Assembly (NCBI RefSeq): GCF_051020955.1
Contig: NW_027476278.1
Coordinates: forward strand, 124,001 to 188,000
From: Megalopta genalis
Taxonomy: Eukaryota > Arthropoda > Insecta > Hymenoptera > Halictidae
Reading direction: 5' to 3'
Length of the DNA stretch: 64,000 nucleotides
Shown: positions 12,048-26,570 of the stretch, one piece after another
Layout: each line of letters opens with the position of its first letter
How positions within the stretch are numbered: position 1 is the stretch's first letter
The notes under the pieces: generated by a model
What the model was told of the DNA's origin: nothing
The model's input: the letters and a program-made list of their open reading frames with translations, nothing else
Database searches by the model: none
Position numbers and translations under genes: made by a program

Positions 12048-14164
12048 AGTTAGCTTCAAATCCATCCGAAACACATGATTTAGCTTCAAATCAATGCGAA
12101 TTAGAAGGGTTATCTTCGAATCCATGCGAAACATATGATATAGCTTCAAATACTTGTGATATACATGATTTAGCTTCAACTGCGTGTGAAACGAACGTGT
12201 CAGCTTCACATTCAATAGAAACACATGATTCAGTTTCAAATAAAAGCGAAGTAGATGGCATAGCATCAAATCCATGCGAATCAAATGGTTTAGCTTCAAA
12301 TACTTGTGATATACATGATTTAGCTTCAACTGCATTCGATACAAACGAGTTAGCTTGAAATCCAAGCGAAACACATGATTTAGCTTCAAATCAATGCGAA
12401 GTAAAAGGCTTATTTGGAAATCCATGCGAATCAAATGGTTTCGCTTCAAATAATTGTGATATATATGATTTAGCTTCAACTGCATTGCGAAACAAACTAG
12501 TTAGTCTCAAATCCAAGCGAAACACATGATGTAGCTTCAAATCAATGCGAAGTAGAAGGCTTTTCTTCAAATCCATGCGAATCAAATGGTTTAGCTTCAA
12601 ATTCATGCGATATACATGATTTAGATCTAACAGCATGCGAAACAAACGAGTTAGCTTCAACTCCATGCGCAATACATGATTTAGCTTCAAATCAATGCGA
12701 AGTAGAAGCCTTATCTTCGAATTCCATGCGAAACAAATGGTGTAGCTTCAAATACCTGTGATATACATGATTTAGCTTCAACTGCATGTGAAACAAACGT
12801 GTTAGCTTCGAATTCAAGTGAAGCACAGGATTCAGCTTCACTTCAATGCGAAGTAGAAGGATGATCTTCGAATACTTGCGAAACAATTGGTTTAGCTTCA
12901 AATACTTGTGATATACATGATTTAGAATCAACTGCATGTGAAACAAACTTGTTAGCTTCAAGTTCAAGCGAAACACATGATTTACTTTGAAATCAATGCG
13001 AAGTAGAAGGCTGATCTTCGAATCCTTGCGAAACAAATGGTTTAGCTTCAAATACTTGTGATATACATGATTTAGATTCAACAGCATGCAAAACTAACGA
13101 TTTAGGTTCAAATCCATGCGAAACAAATGGTTTAGCTTCAAATACTTGTGACGTACTTGATTTAGCTTCAACAGCAAGCGAAACAAAGGAGTTAGCTTCA
13201 AATCCATGCGAAACACATGATTTAGCTTCAATTCAATACGAAGTAGAAGGCTTATCATCGAATCCATGCGAAACAAATTGTTCAGCATCAAATACTTGTG
13301 ATATACGTGATTTAGCTTCAAGCAGGCGAAACAAACGAGTTAGCTTTAAATCCATGCAAAAGACATGATTTACCTTCAAATCAATGCGAAGTAGAAGGCT
13401 TAGTTTGAAATCCGTGCGAATCAAGTTCTTTAGCCTCAAATACTTATGTTATACATGATTTAGCTTCAACTGCATGGGAAGCAAACGAGTTAACTTCAAA
13501 TCCATTCAAAACACATGATTTAGCTTCAAATTCATTCGAAAGAAATGTTTAGCGTACTATTCATGGGAATCAAATGGTTCAGATTCAAATACTTGTGACA
13601 TACACGATGTAGATTCAACTGCATGCGAAACAAACGAGTTAGCTTCAAATCCAAGCGAAACACATGATTTATCTTCAAATCAATGCGAAGTAGAAGTCTT
13701 AGCTTCAAATCCATACCAATCAAACGGTTTATCTTCAAATACTTGTGATATACATTATTTAGCTTCAACTGCATGCGAAACAAACGAGTTATCTTCAAAT
13801 CCATGCAAAACACATGATTTAGTTTCAAATTCATTCGAAACACTTGGATTAATTTAATATTCATGCCAAACAAAAGGTTCAGCTACAAATACTTATGATA
13901 TACATGATTTAGCTTCAACTGCATGCGAAAAAAACGAGTTAGCTTCAAATGCAAGCGAACAAATGATTTAGACTCAAATCAATGCGAAGTAGAAGCCTTA
14001 GCTTCAGATCCGTGCGAATCAAAAGTTGTAGCATCAAATACTTGTGATATTCATGATTTAGCTTCAAATCAATGCGAAGTAGAGGGCTTAGCTTCAAATC
14101 CGTGCGAATAAAAAGTTGTAGCTTCAAATACTTGTGATATTCATGATTTAGCTTCAACTGCATG
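12048..14164. repeat. Diverged HOR tract
   Basis: Ordinary HORs with several irregular monomers. One shortened E-type monomer at about 13317-13344 is 28 bp (gcttcaagcaggcg, with part of the usual gcttcaactgcaggcg lost). A stop-free C' monomer starting gcgtactatt lies at 13552-13581. Around 13600-13850 the order again matches 90-300 and 2800-3010. No unique sequence or gene is visible. Confidence 0.7.
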
Positions 14165-17100
14165 CGAAAACAAACGAGTTATCTTCAAATCCAAGCGAAA
14201 CACATGATTTAGTTTCAAATCAACGCGAAGTAGGAGGCTGATCTCCGAATCCACACGAAACAGATTGTTTAGCTTCAAATACTTGTGATATACATGATTT
14301 AGCTTCAACACCATGCGAAACAAACTTGTTAGCTTGAAATCCATGCGAAATACATGATTTAGCTTCAGTTCAATACGAAGTAGAAGGCTTATCATCGAAT
14401 CCATGCGAAACAAATGGTTCAGCTTCAAATACTTGTGATATACGTGATTAAGCTTCAAATGCATGCGAAACCAACGAATTAGCTTCAAATCCTTTCGAAA
14501 CACATGACTTAGCTTCAAATCCATTCGAAACACTTGGTTTAGCTTAATATTCATGCCAAACAAAAAGTTTCAGCTTCAAATACTTGTGATATACATGATT
14601 TAGATTCAACTGCATTGCGAAACAAACTAGTTAGTTTCAAATCCATGCGAAACACATGATTTAGCTTCAAATCAATGCGAAGTTAGAAGGCTTATCTTCA
14701 AATCCATGCGAATCAAATGGTTTAGCTTCAAATGCTTGTGATATACATGATTTAGCTTCAACAGCATGCAAAACTAACGATTTAGGTTCAAATCCATGCG
14801 AAACAAATGGTTTAGCTTCAAATCAATGCGAAGACGAAGGCTTATCTTGAAGTACATGCGAAACAAATGGTTTAGCTTCAATTATATGTGATATACATGA
14901 TTTTGCTTCAAATGCATGCGAAACAAACGAGTTAGCTTCAAATCCATTCAAACACATGATTTAGCTTCAAATTCATTCGAAAGACATGATTTAGCGTACT
15001 ATTCATGGGAATCAAATGGTTCAGATTCAAATACTTGTGATATACATGATATAGCTTCAACAGCAAGCGAAACAAAGGAGTTAGCTTCAAATCCATGCGA
15101 AACACATGACTTAGCATCAAATCAATGCGAAGTAGAAGGATTATCTCCGGATCAACACGAAACAGATTGTTTAGCTTCAAATACTTGTGATATACATGAT
15201 TTAGCTTCAACAGCATGCGAACAAACGAGTTAGTTTCAAATCCAAGCGAAACACATGATTTATCTTCAAATCAATGCGAGGTAGAAGGCTTAGCTTCTAA
15301 TCCATGCGAAACAAACGTGTTAGCTTCAAATCCAAGCGAAACACATGATTTATCTTCAAATCAATGCGAGGTAGAAGGCTTAGCTTCAAACCCATGCGAA
15401 TCAAACGGTTTTGCTTCAAATACTTGTGATATACTTGATTTATATTCAAGTGCATGCGAAACAAACGGGATAGCTTCAAATCCATGCGAAAAACATGATT
15501 TAGCTCCAAATCGATGCGAAGTAGGAGGCTTAACTACGAACCCAAGCGAAACAAATGGTTTAGCTGCAAATACTCGTGATATACATGACTTAGCTTCAAC
15601 ACCATGCGAAACAAACGAGTTAGATTCAAACCCATGCGAAACACATGATTTAGCTTCAAATCAATGCGAAGAAGAAGGATGATCTTCGTATCCACACGAA
15701 ACAGATTATTTAGCTTCAAATACTTGTGATGAACATGATTTAGCTTCAACTGCATGCGAAACAAACGAGTTATCTTCAAATCCAAGCGAAACACATGATT
15801 TAGTTTCAAATCAATGCGAAGTAGAAGGCTGATCTCCGAATCCACACGAAACAGATTGTTTAGCTTCAAATACTTGTGATATACATGATTTAGCTTCAAC
15901 ACCATGCGAAACAAACTTGTTAGCTTGAAATCCATGCGAAATACATGATTTAGCTTCAGTTCAATACGAAGTAGAAGGCTTATCATCGAATCCATGCGAA
16001 ACAAATGGTTCAGCTTCAAATACTTGTGATATACGTGATTTAGCTTCAACTGCATGCGAAACCAACGAATTAGCTTCAAATCCTTTCGAAACACGTGGTT
16101 TAGCTTAATATTCATGCCAAACAAAAAGTTTCAGCTTCAAATACTTGTGATATACATGATTTAGATTCAACTGCATTGCGAAACAAACTAGTTAATTTCA
16201 AATCCAAGCGAAACACATGATTTATCTTCAAATCAATGCGAGGTAGAAGGCTTAGCTTCTAATCCATGCGAAACAAACGTGTTAGCTTCAAATCCAAGCG
16301 AAACACATGATTTATCTTCAAATCAATGCGAGGTAGAAAGCTTAGCTTCAAACCCATGCGAATCAAACGGTTTTGCTTCAAATACTTGTGATATACTTGA
16401 TTTATATTCAAGTGCATGCGAAACAAACGGGATAGCTTCAAATCCATGCGAAAAACATGGTTTAGCATCAAATCAATGCGAAGTAGAAGGCGTTGTTTCA
16501 AATCCATGCGAAACAAATGGTTTGGCTCCAAATACTTGTGATATACATGATTTAGCTTCAACTGCATGCGAAACAAACGAGTTAGCTTCAAATCCATGCT
16601 AAACACATGATTTAGCTGCAAATCAATGCGAAGCAGAAGGCTGATCTTCGAATCCATGCGAAACAAATGGTTTAGCTTCAAATACTTGTGATATACATGA
16701 TTTAGTTTCAACTGCATGCGAAACAAACGAGTTAGCTTCAAATCCATGCTAAACACATGATTTTGCTTCAAATCAGTGCGAAGAAGAAGGGTAATCTTCG
16801 AATCCATGCAAAACAAATGATTTAGCTTCAAACACTTGTGACATACATGATTTAGCTTCAATAGCATGCGAAACAAACGAGTTAGCTTCAAAAACCATGC
16901 GAAAAACATGATTTAGCTTCAAATCGATGCGAAGTAGAAGGCTTATCATCAAATCCATGCGAAACAAATGGTTCAGCTTCAAATACTTGTGATATACGTG
17001 ATTTAGCTTCAACTGCATGCGAAACCAACGAATTAGCTTCAAATCCTTTCGAAACACGTGGTTTAGCTTAATATTCATGCCAAACAAAAAGTTTCAGCTT

Positions 17101-18760
17101 CAAATACTTGTGATATACATGATTTAGATTCAACTGCATTGCGAAACAAACTAGTTAATTTCAAATCCAAGCGAAAGACATGATTTATCTTCAAATCAAT
17201 GCGAGGTAGAAGGCTTAGCTTCTAATCCATGCGAAACAAACGTGTTAGCTTCAAATCCAAGCGAAACACATGATTTATCTTCAAATCAATGCGAGGTAGA
17301 AGGCTTAGCTTCAAACCCATGCGAATCAAACGGTTTTGCTTCAAATACTTGTGATATACTTGATTTATATTCAAGTGCATGCGAAACAAACGGGATAGCT
17401 TCAAATCCATGCGAAAAACATGATTTAGCTCCAAATCGATGCGAAGTAGGAGGCTTAACTACGAACCCATGCGAAACAAATGGTTTAGCTGCAAATACTC
17501 GTGATATACATGACTTAGCTTCAACACCATGCGAAACAAACGAGTTAGATTCAAACCCATGCGAAACACATGATTTAGCTTCAAATCAATGCGAAGAAGA
17601 AGGATGATCTTCGAATCCATGCTAATCAAATGGTTTAGCTTCAAATACTTGTGATATACATGATTTAGCTTCAACTGCAGGCGAAACAAACGAGTTAGCT
17701 TCAAATCCATGCTAAACACATGATTTTGCTTCAAATCAGTGCGAAGAAGAAGGGTAATCTTCGAATCCATGCAAAACAAGTGATTTAGCTTCAAACACTT
17801 ATGACATACATGATATAGCTTCAATAGCATGCGAAACAAACGAGTTAGCTTCAAAAACCATGCGAAAAACATGATTTAGCTTAAAATCAATGCGAAGTAG
17901 AAGGCTTATATTCAAATCCATGCGAAACAAATCGTTTAGCTTCGAATACTTGTGATATACATGATTTACCTTCAACTGCATGTGATACAAACGAGTTAGC
18001 TTAAAATCCAAGCGGAACACATGATTTAGCTTCAAATCAATGCGAAGAATAAGGGTGATCTTCGAATCCATGCTAATCAAACGGTTCAGATTGAAATACT
18101 TGTGATATACATGATTTAGCTTCAACAGCATGCGAAACAAACGAGTTAGCTTCAAATCCAGTGAAAAATATGATTTAACGTCAAATCGACGTGAAGTAGA
18201 AGGCTTAGCTTGAAATCCAAGCAAAACAAATTATTTAGCATCAAATCAATGCGAAGTAGAAGGCGTTGTTTCAAATCCATGCGAAACAAATGGTTTGGCT
18301 CCAAATACTTGTGATATACATGATTTAGCTTCAACTGCATGCGAAACAAACGAGTTAGCTTCAAATCCATGCTAAACACATGATTTAGCTGCAAATCAAT
18401 GCGAAGCAGAAGGCTGATCTTCGAATCCATGCGAAACAAATGGTTTAGCTTCAAATACTTGTGATATACATGATTTAGTTTCAACTGCATGCGAAACAAA
18501 CGAGTTAGCTTCAAATCCATGCTAAACACATGATTTTGCTTCAAATCAGTGCGAAGAAGAAGGGTAATCTTCGAATCCATGCAAAACAAATGATTTAGCT
18601 TCAAACACTTGTGACATACATGATTTAGCTTCAATAGCATGCGAAACAAACGAGTTAGCTTCAAAAACCATGCGAAAAACATGATTTAGCTTCAAATCGA
18701 TGCGAAGTAGAAGGCTTATCATCAAATCCATGCGAAACAAATCGTTTAGCTTCGAATACT
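14165..18760. repeat. Mosaic of shuffled segment copies
   Basis: This tract is assembled from pieces found elsewhere. About 14180-14660 matches about 5.49-5.93 kb. 15146-15266 matches 1-122. 15215-15690 matches the 4.19-4.66 kb version. 15690-16445 matches 5.41-6.17 kb at offset 10,274. 16973-17870 matches 5.74-6.63 kb at offset 11,237. A 510-bp block, 16461-16970, recurs at 18234-18743 (offset 1,773). The pieces join in monomer register, as expected for unequal recombination between monomers. No gene is seen. Confidence 0.7.
18178..18192. repeat. Short inverted repeat ACGTC-N5-GACGT in a monomer pair
   Basis: A perfect 5-bp inverted repeat with a 5-base centre (acgtcaaatcgacgt) replaces the usual gcttcaaatcaatgcg start of a B monomer, next to a 29-bp A monomer with ccagtgaaaaatatg. 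The same site is at 20008-20022, 25583-25597, 28700-28714, 30467-30481 and 37560-37574, with an acgtcaaaacgacgt version near 29447-29461 and a weaker one near 26660. The arms are too short to claim a structure or protein site. Confidence 0.6.
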
Positions 18761-19985
18761 TGTGATATACATGATTTAGTTTCAACTGCATGCGAGACAA
18801 TCGAGTTAGCATCAAATCCATGCGAAAAACATGATTTAGATTCAAATTCATGCGAAACACATGGTTTAGCTTAATATTCACGCGACACAAATGCTTCAGC
18901 TTCAAATACTTGTGATATACATGATTTAGCTTCAACTGCATACGAATCAAACGAGTTAGCTTTAAATCCAAGCGAAACACATGATTTAGCTTCAGATCAA
19001 TGCGAAGTTGAAGGCTTAGCTTCAAATACATGAGAAACATATGGTTAGCTTCTAAATCAATTGGAAGTAGAAGGCTTAGCTTCAAATCCAAGCGAAACAC
19101 ATGATTTGGATTCAACTCAATGCGAAGTAGAAGGCTTAGCTTCAAATCCATGCGAAACGAATGATTTGGCTTCAAATACTTGTGACATAAATGATTTAGA
19201 TTCAACTGCATGCGAGACAAACGAGTTGGGTTCCAATCCATGCGAAACACAGGATTTATATTCAAATGAATGGGAAGTAGAAGGCTGATCTTCGAATCCA
19301 TGCGAATCAAACGGCTTAGTTTCAAACACTTGTGATATACATGATTTTGCGTCAACTGCATGCAAAACAAACGAGTAAGCTTCAAATCCATGCAAAACAC
19401 ATGATTTAGCTTCAAATCAATGCGAAGCAGAAGTCTGATATCCGAATCCATGCGAAACAAATGGTTTAGCTTCAAATACTTGTGATATACATGATTTAGC
19501 TTCACATGCAGGGGAATCGAACGAGTTAGTTTCAAATCCATGCGAAACACATGATTTAGTTTCAAATCAATGCGAAGTAGAAAGCTTAGCTTCAAGTTAA
19601 TGAGAAACAAACCAATAATCTTCAGATAATTGCGATATAAGTGGTATAGCTTCAAATGCAGGCGAAGCAAATGAGTTTGCTTCCAATCCATTTGAACCAC
19701 ATGATTTAGCTTCAAATCAATGCGAAGTAGAAGGCTTATCATCAAATCCATGCGAATCAAACGGGTTAGCTTCAAACACTTGTGATATACATGATTTAGC
19801 TTCAACTGCATGCAAAACAAACGAGTAAGCTTCAAATCCATGTGAAACACATGATTTAGCTTCAAATCAATGCGAAGCAGAAGTCTGATCTTCGAATCCA
19901 TGCGAAACAAACGGTTCAGATTAAAATACTTGTGATATACATGATTTAGTTTCAACAGCATGCGAAACAAAAGAGTTAGCTTCAA
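18546..19985 (-). other. Longest open frame (479 codons), probably not a gene
   Basis: This is the longest uninterrupted frame in the window. It reads as a 10-residue repeat of the type LKLNHVFRMD, LKLTRLFRMQ, LKLNHVYHKY, LKLNHLFRMD, LKISLLLRID, with a different ending (FEAKSCMSQV type) after a frame slip. It has no non-repeat N- or C-terminal part, no signal peptide or recognised domain, and its ATG is simply a monomer-internal CAT on the other strand. Consensus codons of this frame (CTA, AAT, CAT, GTG, TTT, CGC, ATG, GAT, TTG, AAG) have few one-step neighbours that are stops, so long frames are expected without selection. Alternating hydrophobic and basic residues are a property of the repeat. 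I rate it as unlikely to be translated. Confidence 0.3.
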
Positions 19986-20097
19986 ATCCAGTGAAAAATA
20001 TGATTTAACGTCAAATCGACGTGAAGTAGAAGGCTTAGCTTCAAATCCAAGCGAAACAAATTATTTAGCTTCAAATCAATGCGAAGTAGAAGGCGTT

Positions 20098-20247
20098 GTT
20101 TCAAATCCATGCGAAACAGATGGTTTAGCTCCAAATACTTGTGACATACATGATTTAGCTTCAACTGCATGCGAAACAAACGAGTTAGCTTCAAATCCAT
20201 GCGAAACACATGATTTAGCTTCAAATCAATGCGAAGTAGAAGGCTTA
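20098..20247 (+). repeat. Representative 150-bp HOR, order C-D-E-A-B
   Basis: This stretch shows a clean example of the main higher-order unit, five 30-bp monomers without an indel. C ends in agatggttta, D contains cttgtgacat, E starts gcttcaactg and ends aaacgagtta, A ends acatgattta, and B contains aatgcgaagt and ends agaaggctta. The plus-strand reading is open throughout and gives five 10-residue repeats, each with one cysteine at position 5. It serves as a reference for the monomer names used in this annotation. The next monomer, from 20248, is a C-type variant with an in-frame TAA. Confidence 0.9.
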
Positions 20248-23200
20248 GCTTCAAGTTAATAAGAAACAAATCAATAATCTTCAGATAATTGCGATATAAG
20301 TGGTATAGCTTCAAATGCAGGCGAAGCAAATGAGTTTGCTTCCAATCCATGAGAACCACATGATTTAGCTTCAAATCAATGCGAAGTAGAAGGCTTATCA
20401 TCAAATCCATGCGAATCAAACGGATGAGCTTCAAACACTTGCGATATACATGATTTAGATTCAACTGCATGCAAAACAAACGAGTTAGCTTCAAATCCAT
20501 ACGAAACACATGATTTAGCTTCATTTGCATGCGAAACAAACGAGTTAGCTTTAAATCCAAGCGAAACACTTGATTTAGCTTCAACTCAATACGTTATAGA
20601 TGGTTTAGCGTCAAATCTATGCGAAACAAATGGTTTAACTTCAAATACTTTTGATATACATGATTTAGCTTCAACTGCATGCCAAACAAACGAGTTAGCT
20701 GCAAATACAAACGAAACACATGATTCAGCTTCAAATCAATGCGAAGTAGAAGGCTTAGCTTCAAATCCGTGCGAAACAAATGGTTCAGCTTCAAATACTT
20801 GTGATATACGTGATTTAGCTTCAACTGCATGCTAAACAAACGAGTTAGCTTCAAATCCATGCGGAACACGTGATTTAGCTTCAAATCAATGCGAAGGCGA
20901 AGGCTTAGCGTCGAATCCATGCGAAACAAATGGTTTAGCTTCAAATACCTGTGATATACAAGATTTGGCTTCAACTGCGTGCTATACACGCGAGTTAGCT
21001 TCACACCCAAGGGAAAGACATGATTTAACTTCAAATGAATGCGAAGTAGAAGCCTTAGCTTCTAATCAATGCGAAACAAATCATTTAGCTTCAAATACTT
21101 GTGATATACACGATTTAGCTTCAAATGCAGGCAAAACAAACGAGTTAGCTTCGAATCCATGCGAAACACATGATTTACCTTCAAATCAATGCGAAGTAGA
21201 AGGCTTATCTTCAAATCCATGCGAATCAAATGGTTTAGCTTCAAATACTTGTGATATACATGATTTATCTTCAACTGCGTGCGAATCAAACGAGTTAGCT
21301 TAAAATCCAAGCGGAACACATGATTTAGCTTCAAATCAATGCGAAGTAGAATGCTGAGTTTCAAATCCATGCGAATCAAACGGTATAGCTTCAAATACTT
21401 GTGATATACTTGATTTAGATTCAAGTGCGAGCGAAACAAACGAGTTAGTTTCAAATCCAAGCGAAACGCGTGATTTAGCCTCAAATCAATTGCGAAGTAG
21501 AAGGGTTATCTTCGAATCCATGCGAAACAAATCATTTAGCCTCAAATACTTGTGATATACATGATTTACCTTCAACTGCATGCGAAACAAACGAGTTAGC
21601 TTTAAATCCATGCGAAACAGGGTTTAACTCCAAATCAATGCGAAGTAGAAGGTATAGCTTCAAATCCATGGGAATCAAATGGTTTAGCTTCAAATACTTG
21701 TGATATACATGATTTAGCTTCAACAGCATGCGAAACAAACGTGTTAGCTTCAAATGCATGCGGAACACATGATTTAGCTTCAAATCAATTCCAAGTAGAA
21801 GGGTTATCTTCGAATCCATGCGAAACAAATGGTTTAGCTTCAAATACTTGTTTGATACATGATTTAGCTTCAATTGCATGCGAAACAAACGAGTTAGCTT
21901 GAAAACCAAGCGAAACACATGATTTAGCTTCAAATCAATGCGAAGTAGAAGGCTTATTTTGAAATCCATGCGAATCAAATGGTTTAGCTTCAAATAATTG
22001 TGATGTCCATGATTTAGCTTCAACTGCATTGCGAAACAAACTAGTTAGTTTGAAATCCAAGCGAAACACATGATTTAGCTTCAAATCAATGCGAAGTAGA
22101 AGGCTTATATTCAAATCCATGCGAAACAAGTGGTTCTGCTTCAAATACTTGTGATGTGCATGATTTAGCTTCAAATGCAAGCGAAACGAACGAGTTAGCT
22201 TCAAATCCATGCGAAACACATGATTTAGCTTCAAATCAATACGAGGTAGATGGCTGATCTTCGAATCCATGCGAAACAAATGGTTTAGCTTGAAATACCT
22301 GTGATATACATGATTTATCTTCAACTGCATGCAAAACAAACGACATAGCTTTAAATCCATGCGAAACAGATGATTTTGATTAAAATCAATGCGAAGTAAA
22401 AGGCTTATTTTGAAATCCATGCGAATCAAATGGTTTAGCTTCAAATAATTGTGATATACGTGATTTAGCTTCAACTGCATGCGATACAAACGAGTTAGCT
22501 TCAAATCCATGCGAAACACATGATTTAGCTTTAAATCAAAACGAGGTAGATGGCTGATCTTCGAAGCCATGCGAAACAAATTGTTTAGATTCAAATACTT
22601 GTTTGATACATTATCCAGCTTCAATTACATGCGAAACAAACGAGTTAGCTTGAAATGCAAGCGAAAGACATGATTTAGCTTCAAATCAATGGGAAGAAGA
22701 AGGCTTATTTTGAAATCCATGCGAATCAAATCGTTTAGCTTCAAATAATTGTGATATACATGATTTAGCTTCAACTGCATTGCGAAACAAACTAGTTAGT
22801 TTCAAATCCAAGCGAAACACATGATTTAGATTCAAATCAATGCGAAGTAGAAGGCTTATATTCAAATCCATGCGAAACAAGTGATTCAGCATCAAATACC
22901 TGTGAAATACATGATTTATCTTTAACTGCATGCGAAACGAACGAGTTAGCTTCAAATCAATGCGAAACACATGATTTAGCTTTAAATCAATACGAGGTAG
23001 ATAGCTGATCTTCGAATCCATGCGAAACAAATGGTTTAGCTTCAAATACTTGTTTGATACATTATTTAGCTTCAATTACATGCGAAACAAACGAGTTAGC
23101 TTGATATCCAAGCGAAACATATGATTTAGCTTCAAATCAATGCGAAGTAGAAGGCTTGTAGTGAAATCCATGCGAATCAAATGGTTTAGCTCGAAATAAC

Positions 23201-25740
23201 TGTGATATACATGGTTTATCTTCAACTGCATGCGAAACAAACGAGATAGCTTTAAATCCATGCGAAACAGATGATTTAGATTAAAATCAATGCGAAGTAG
23301 AAGGCTTATTTTGAAATCCATGCGAATCAAATGGTTTAGCATCAAATAATTGTGATGTGCATGATTTAGCTTCAAATGCAAGCGAAACGAACGAGTTAGC
23401 TTCAAATCCATGCGAAACACATGATTTAGCTTCTTATCATTGCGAAGTAGAAGGCTTATCTTCAAATCCATGCGAATCAAATGGTTTAGCTTGAAATACC
23501 TGTGATATACATGATTTATCTTCAACTGCATGCGAAACAAACGAGATAGCTTTAAATCCATGCGAAACAGATGATTTAGATTAAAATCAATGATAAGTAG
23601 AAGGCTTATTTTGAAATCCATGCGAATCTAATGGTTTAGCTTCAAAAAATTGTGATATACGTGATTTAGCTTCAACTGCATGCGATACAAACGAGTTAGC
23701 TTCAAATCCATGCGAAACACATGATTTAGCTTCAAATAAATGCGAAGTAGAAGGCTTATATTGAAATCCATGCGAATCAAATGGTTTAGCTTCAAATAAT
23801 TGTGATATACATGATTTAGCTTCAACTGCATTGCGAAACAAACGAGTTAGCTTCAAACCCATGCGATACACATGATTTATCTTCAAATCAAAGCGAAGTA
23901 TAAGGGTTATCTACGAATCCAAGCGAAACAAATGGTTTAGCTTCAAATACTTCTGATATACTTGATTTAGCTTCAACAGCATGCGAAACAAACGAGTTAG
24001 CTTTAAATCCATGCGAAACACACGATTTAGCTCCAAATCAATGCGAAGTAGAAGGCTTAGCTTCAAATCCAAGGGAATGAAATGGTTTAGCTTCAAATAC
24101 TTGTGATATACATGATTCAGCTTCAACTGCATGCGGAACAAACGAGTTAGATTCAAATCCATGCATAACACATGATTTAGCTTCAAATCAATGCGAAATA
24201 CAAGGGTTATCTTCGAATCCATGCGAAACAAATGGTTTAGCTTCAAACACCTGTGATATACATGATTTAGCTTCAACTGCGTGCGAAACAAACGAGTTAG
24301 CTTCAAATCCAAGCCGAACACATGATTTAGCTTCAAATCAATGCGAAGTAGAAGACAGCTACAAATCCATGCGAAACAAATGGTTGGCTTCAAATCAATC
24401 CGAAGTAGATAGCTTAGATTCAAATCCATGCGTATCAAATGGTTTAGCTTCAAATACTTGTGAAATACATGATTTAGCTTCAAATGCAGGCGAAACCAAC
24501 GAGTTAGCTTCAAATCCATGCGAAACACATGATTTCGCTTCAAATTCGTACGAAACACATGGTTTAGTTTAATATACTTGCGAAGCAAATGGTTCAGCTT
24601 CAAATACTTGCGATATACGTGATTTAGCATCAACTGCATGTGAAACAAACGTGTTAGCTTCAAATTCAAGCGAAAGAGACGATTCAGCTTCAAATCAATG
24701 CGAAGTAGAAGACTTATATTCAAATCCATGCGATACAAATGATTTACCTTCAAATACTTGCGATAGAAGTGATAAAGCTTCAAATGAATGCGAAACAAAC
24801 GAGTTAGCTTCTAATCTATGCGAAACACGTGATTCAGCTTCAAATCAATGCGAACTAGAAGGCAGACCAAATCCATGCGAAACAAATGGTTTAGTTTCAA
24901 ATACTTGTGATATAAATGATGTAGCTTCAAATGCAGGCGAAATAAACGAGTTAGCTTCAAATCCAAGCGAAACACTTAATTTAGCTTCAAATTCGTGCGA
25001 AGTAGAAGGCTTATCATCAAATCCATGCGAATCAAACGGGTTAGCTTCAAACACTTGTGATATACATGATTTAGCTTCAACTGCATGCAAAACAAACGAG
25101 TAATCTTCAAATCCATGCGAAACACATGATTTAGCTTCAAATCAATGCGAAGTAGAAGTCTGATCTTCGAATCCATGCGAGACAAACGGTTCAGATTAAA
25201 ATACTTGTGATATACATGATTTAGCTTCAACTGCATGCGAAACAAACGAGTTAGCTTCAAATCCATGCGAAACGCATGATTTAGCTTCAAATCAATGCGA
25301 AGTAGAAGACTTAGCTTCAAGTTAATATGAAACAAATCAATAATCTTCAGATAATTGGGATATAAGTGGTATAGCTTCAAATGCAGGCGAAGCAAATGAG
25401 TTTGCTTCCAATCCATGCGAACCACATGATTTAGCTTCAAATCAATGCGAAGTAGAAGGCTTATCATCAAATCCATGCGAATCAAACGGGTTAGCTTCAA
25501 ACACTTGTGATATACATGATTTAGCTTCAACAGCATGCGAAACAAACGAGTTAGCTTCAAATCCAGTGAAAAGTAAGATTTAACGTCAAATCGACGTGAA
25601 GTAGAAGGCTTAGCTTCAATTCCAAGCGAAACAAATTATTTAGCTTCAAATCAATGCGAAGTAGAAGGCGTTGTTTCAAATCCATGCGATACAAATGGTT
25701 TAGCTCCAAATACTTGTGATATACATGATTTAGCTTCTAC

Positions 25741-26570
25741 TGCATGCGAAACAAACGAGTTAGCTTCAAATCCATGCGAAACACATGATTTAGCTTCAAA
25801 TCAATGCGAAGTAGAAGGCTTAGCATCAAGTTAATAAGAAACAAATCAATAATCTTCAGATAATTGCGATATAAGTGGTATAGCTTCAAATGCAGGCGAA
25901 GCAAATGAGTTTGCTTCCAATCCATGCGAACCACATCATTCAGCTTCAAATCAATGCGAAGTAGAAGGCTTATCATCAAATCCATGCGAATCAAACGGGT
26001 TAGCTTCAAACACTTGCGATATACATGATTTAGCTTCAACTGCATGCAAGACAAACGAGTGAGCTTCAAATCAATGCGAAGCAGAAGTCTGATCTTCGAA
26101 TCCATGCGAAACAAACGGTTCAGTTTAAAATACTTGTGATATACATGATTTAGCTTCAACAGCATGCGAAACAAACGAGTTAGCTTCAAATCCATGCGAA
26201 ACACATGATTTAGCTTCAAATCAATGCGAAGTAGAAGGCTTAGCTTCAAGTTAATAAGAAACAAATCAATAATCTTCAGATAATTGCGATATAAGTGGTA
26301 TAGCTTCAAATGCAGGCGAAGCAAATGAGTTTGCTTCCAATCCATGCGAACCACATGATTTAGCTTCAAATCAATGCGAAGTAGAAGGCTTATCATCAAA
26401 TCCATGCGAATCAAACGGGTTAGCTTCATACACTTGTGATATACATGATTTAGCTTCAACTGCATGCAAAACAAACGAGTAAGCTTCAAATCCATGCGAA
26501 ATACATGATTTAGCTTCAAATCAATGCGAAGCAGAAGTCTGATCTTCGAATCCATGCGAAAGAATCGGTT
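25741..26570. repeat. Local 420-bp (14-monomer) amplification
   Basis: The block from about 25741 recurs at offset exactly 420 bp from about 26161, including the unusual gttaataagaaac monomer and the gataattgcgatataagtgg monomer. Near 26058 the first copy lacks one 30-bp monomer that the second keeps at 26488-26517, so one copy gained or lost a whole monomer after the duplication. A third, less similar relative starts about 509 bp upstream (the gataattggga monomer near 25350). Confidence 0.75.

Noticed and set aside
18546..19985. Leucine-rich-repeat or other solenoid protein in the minus frame (LKLNHLFRMD type)
   Set aside because: The period is 10 residues, not the 20-30 of leucine-rich repeats, the usual conserved Asn/Cys position is missing, and there is no capping sequence. 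The pattern follows from the DNA repeat.
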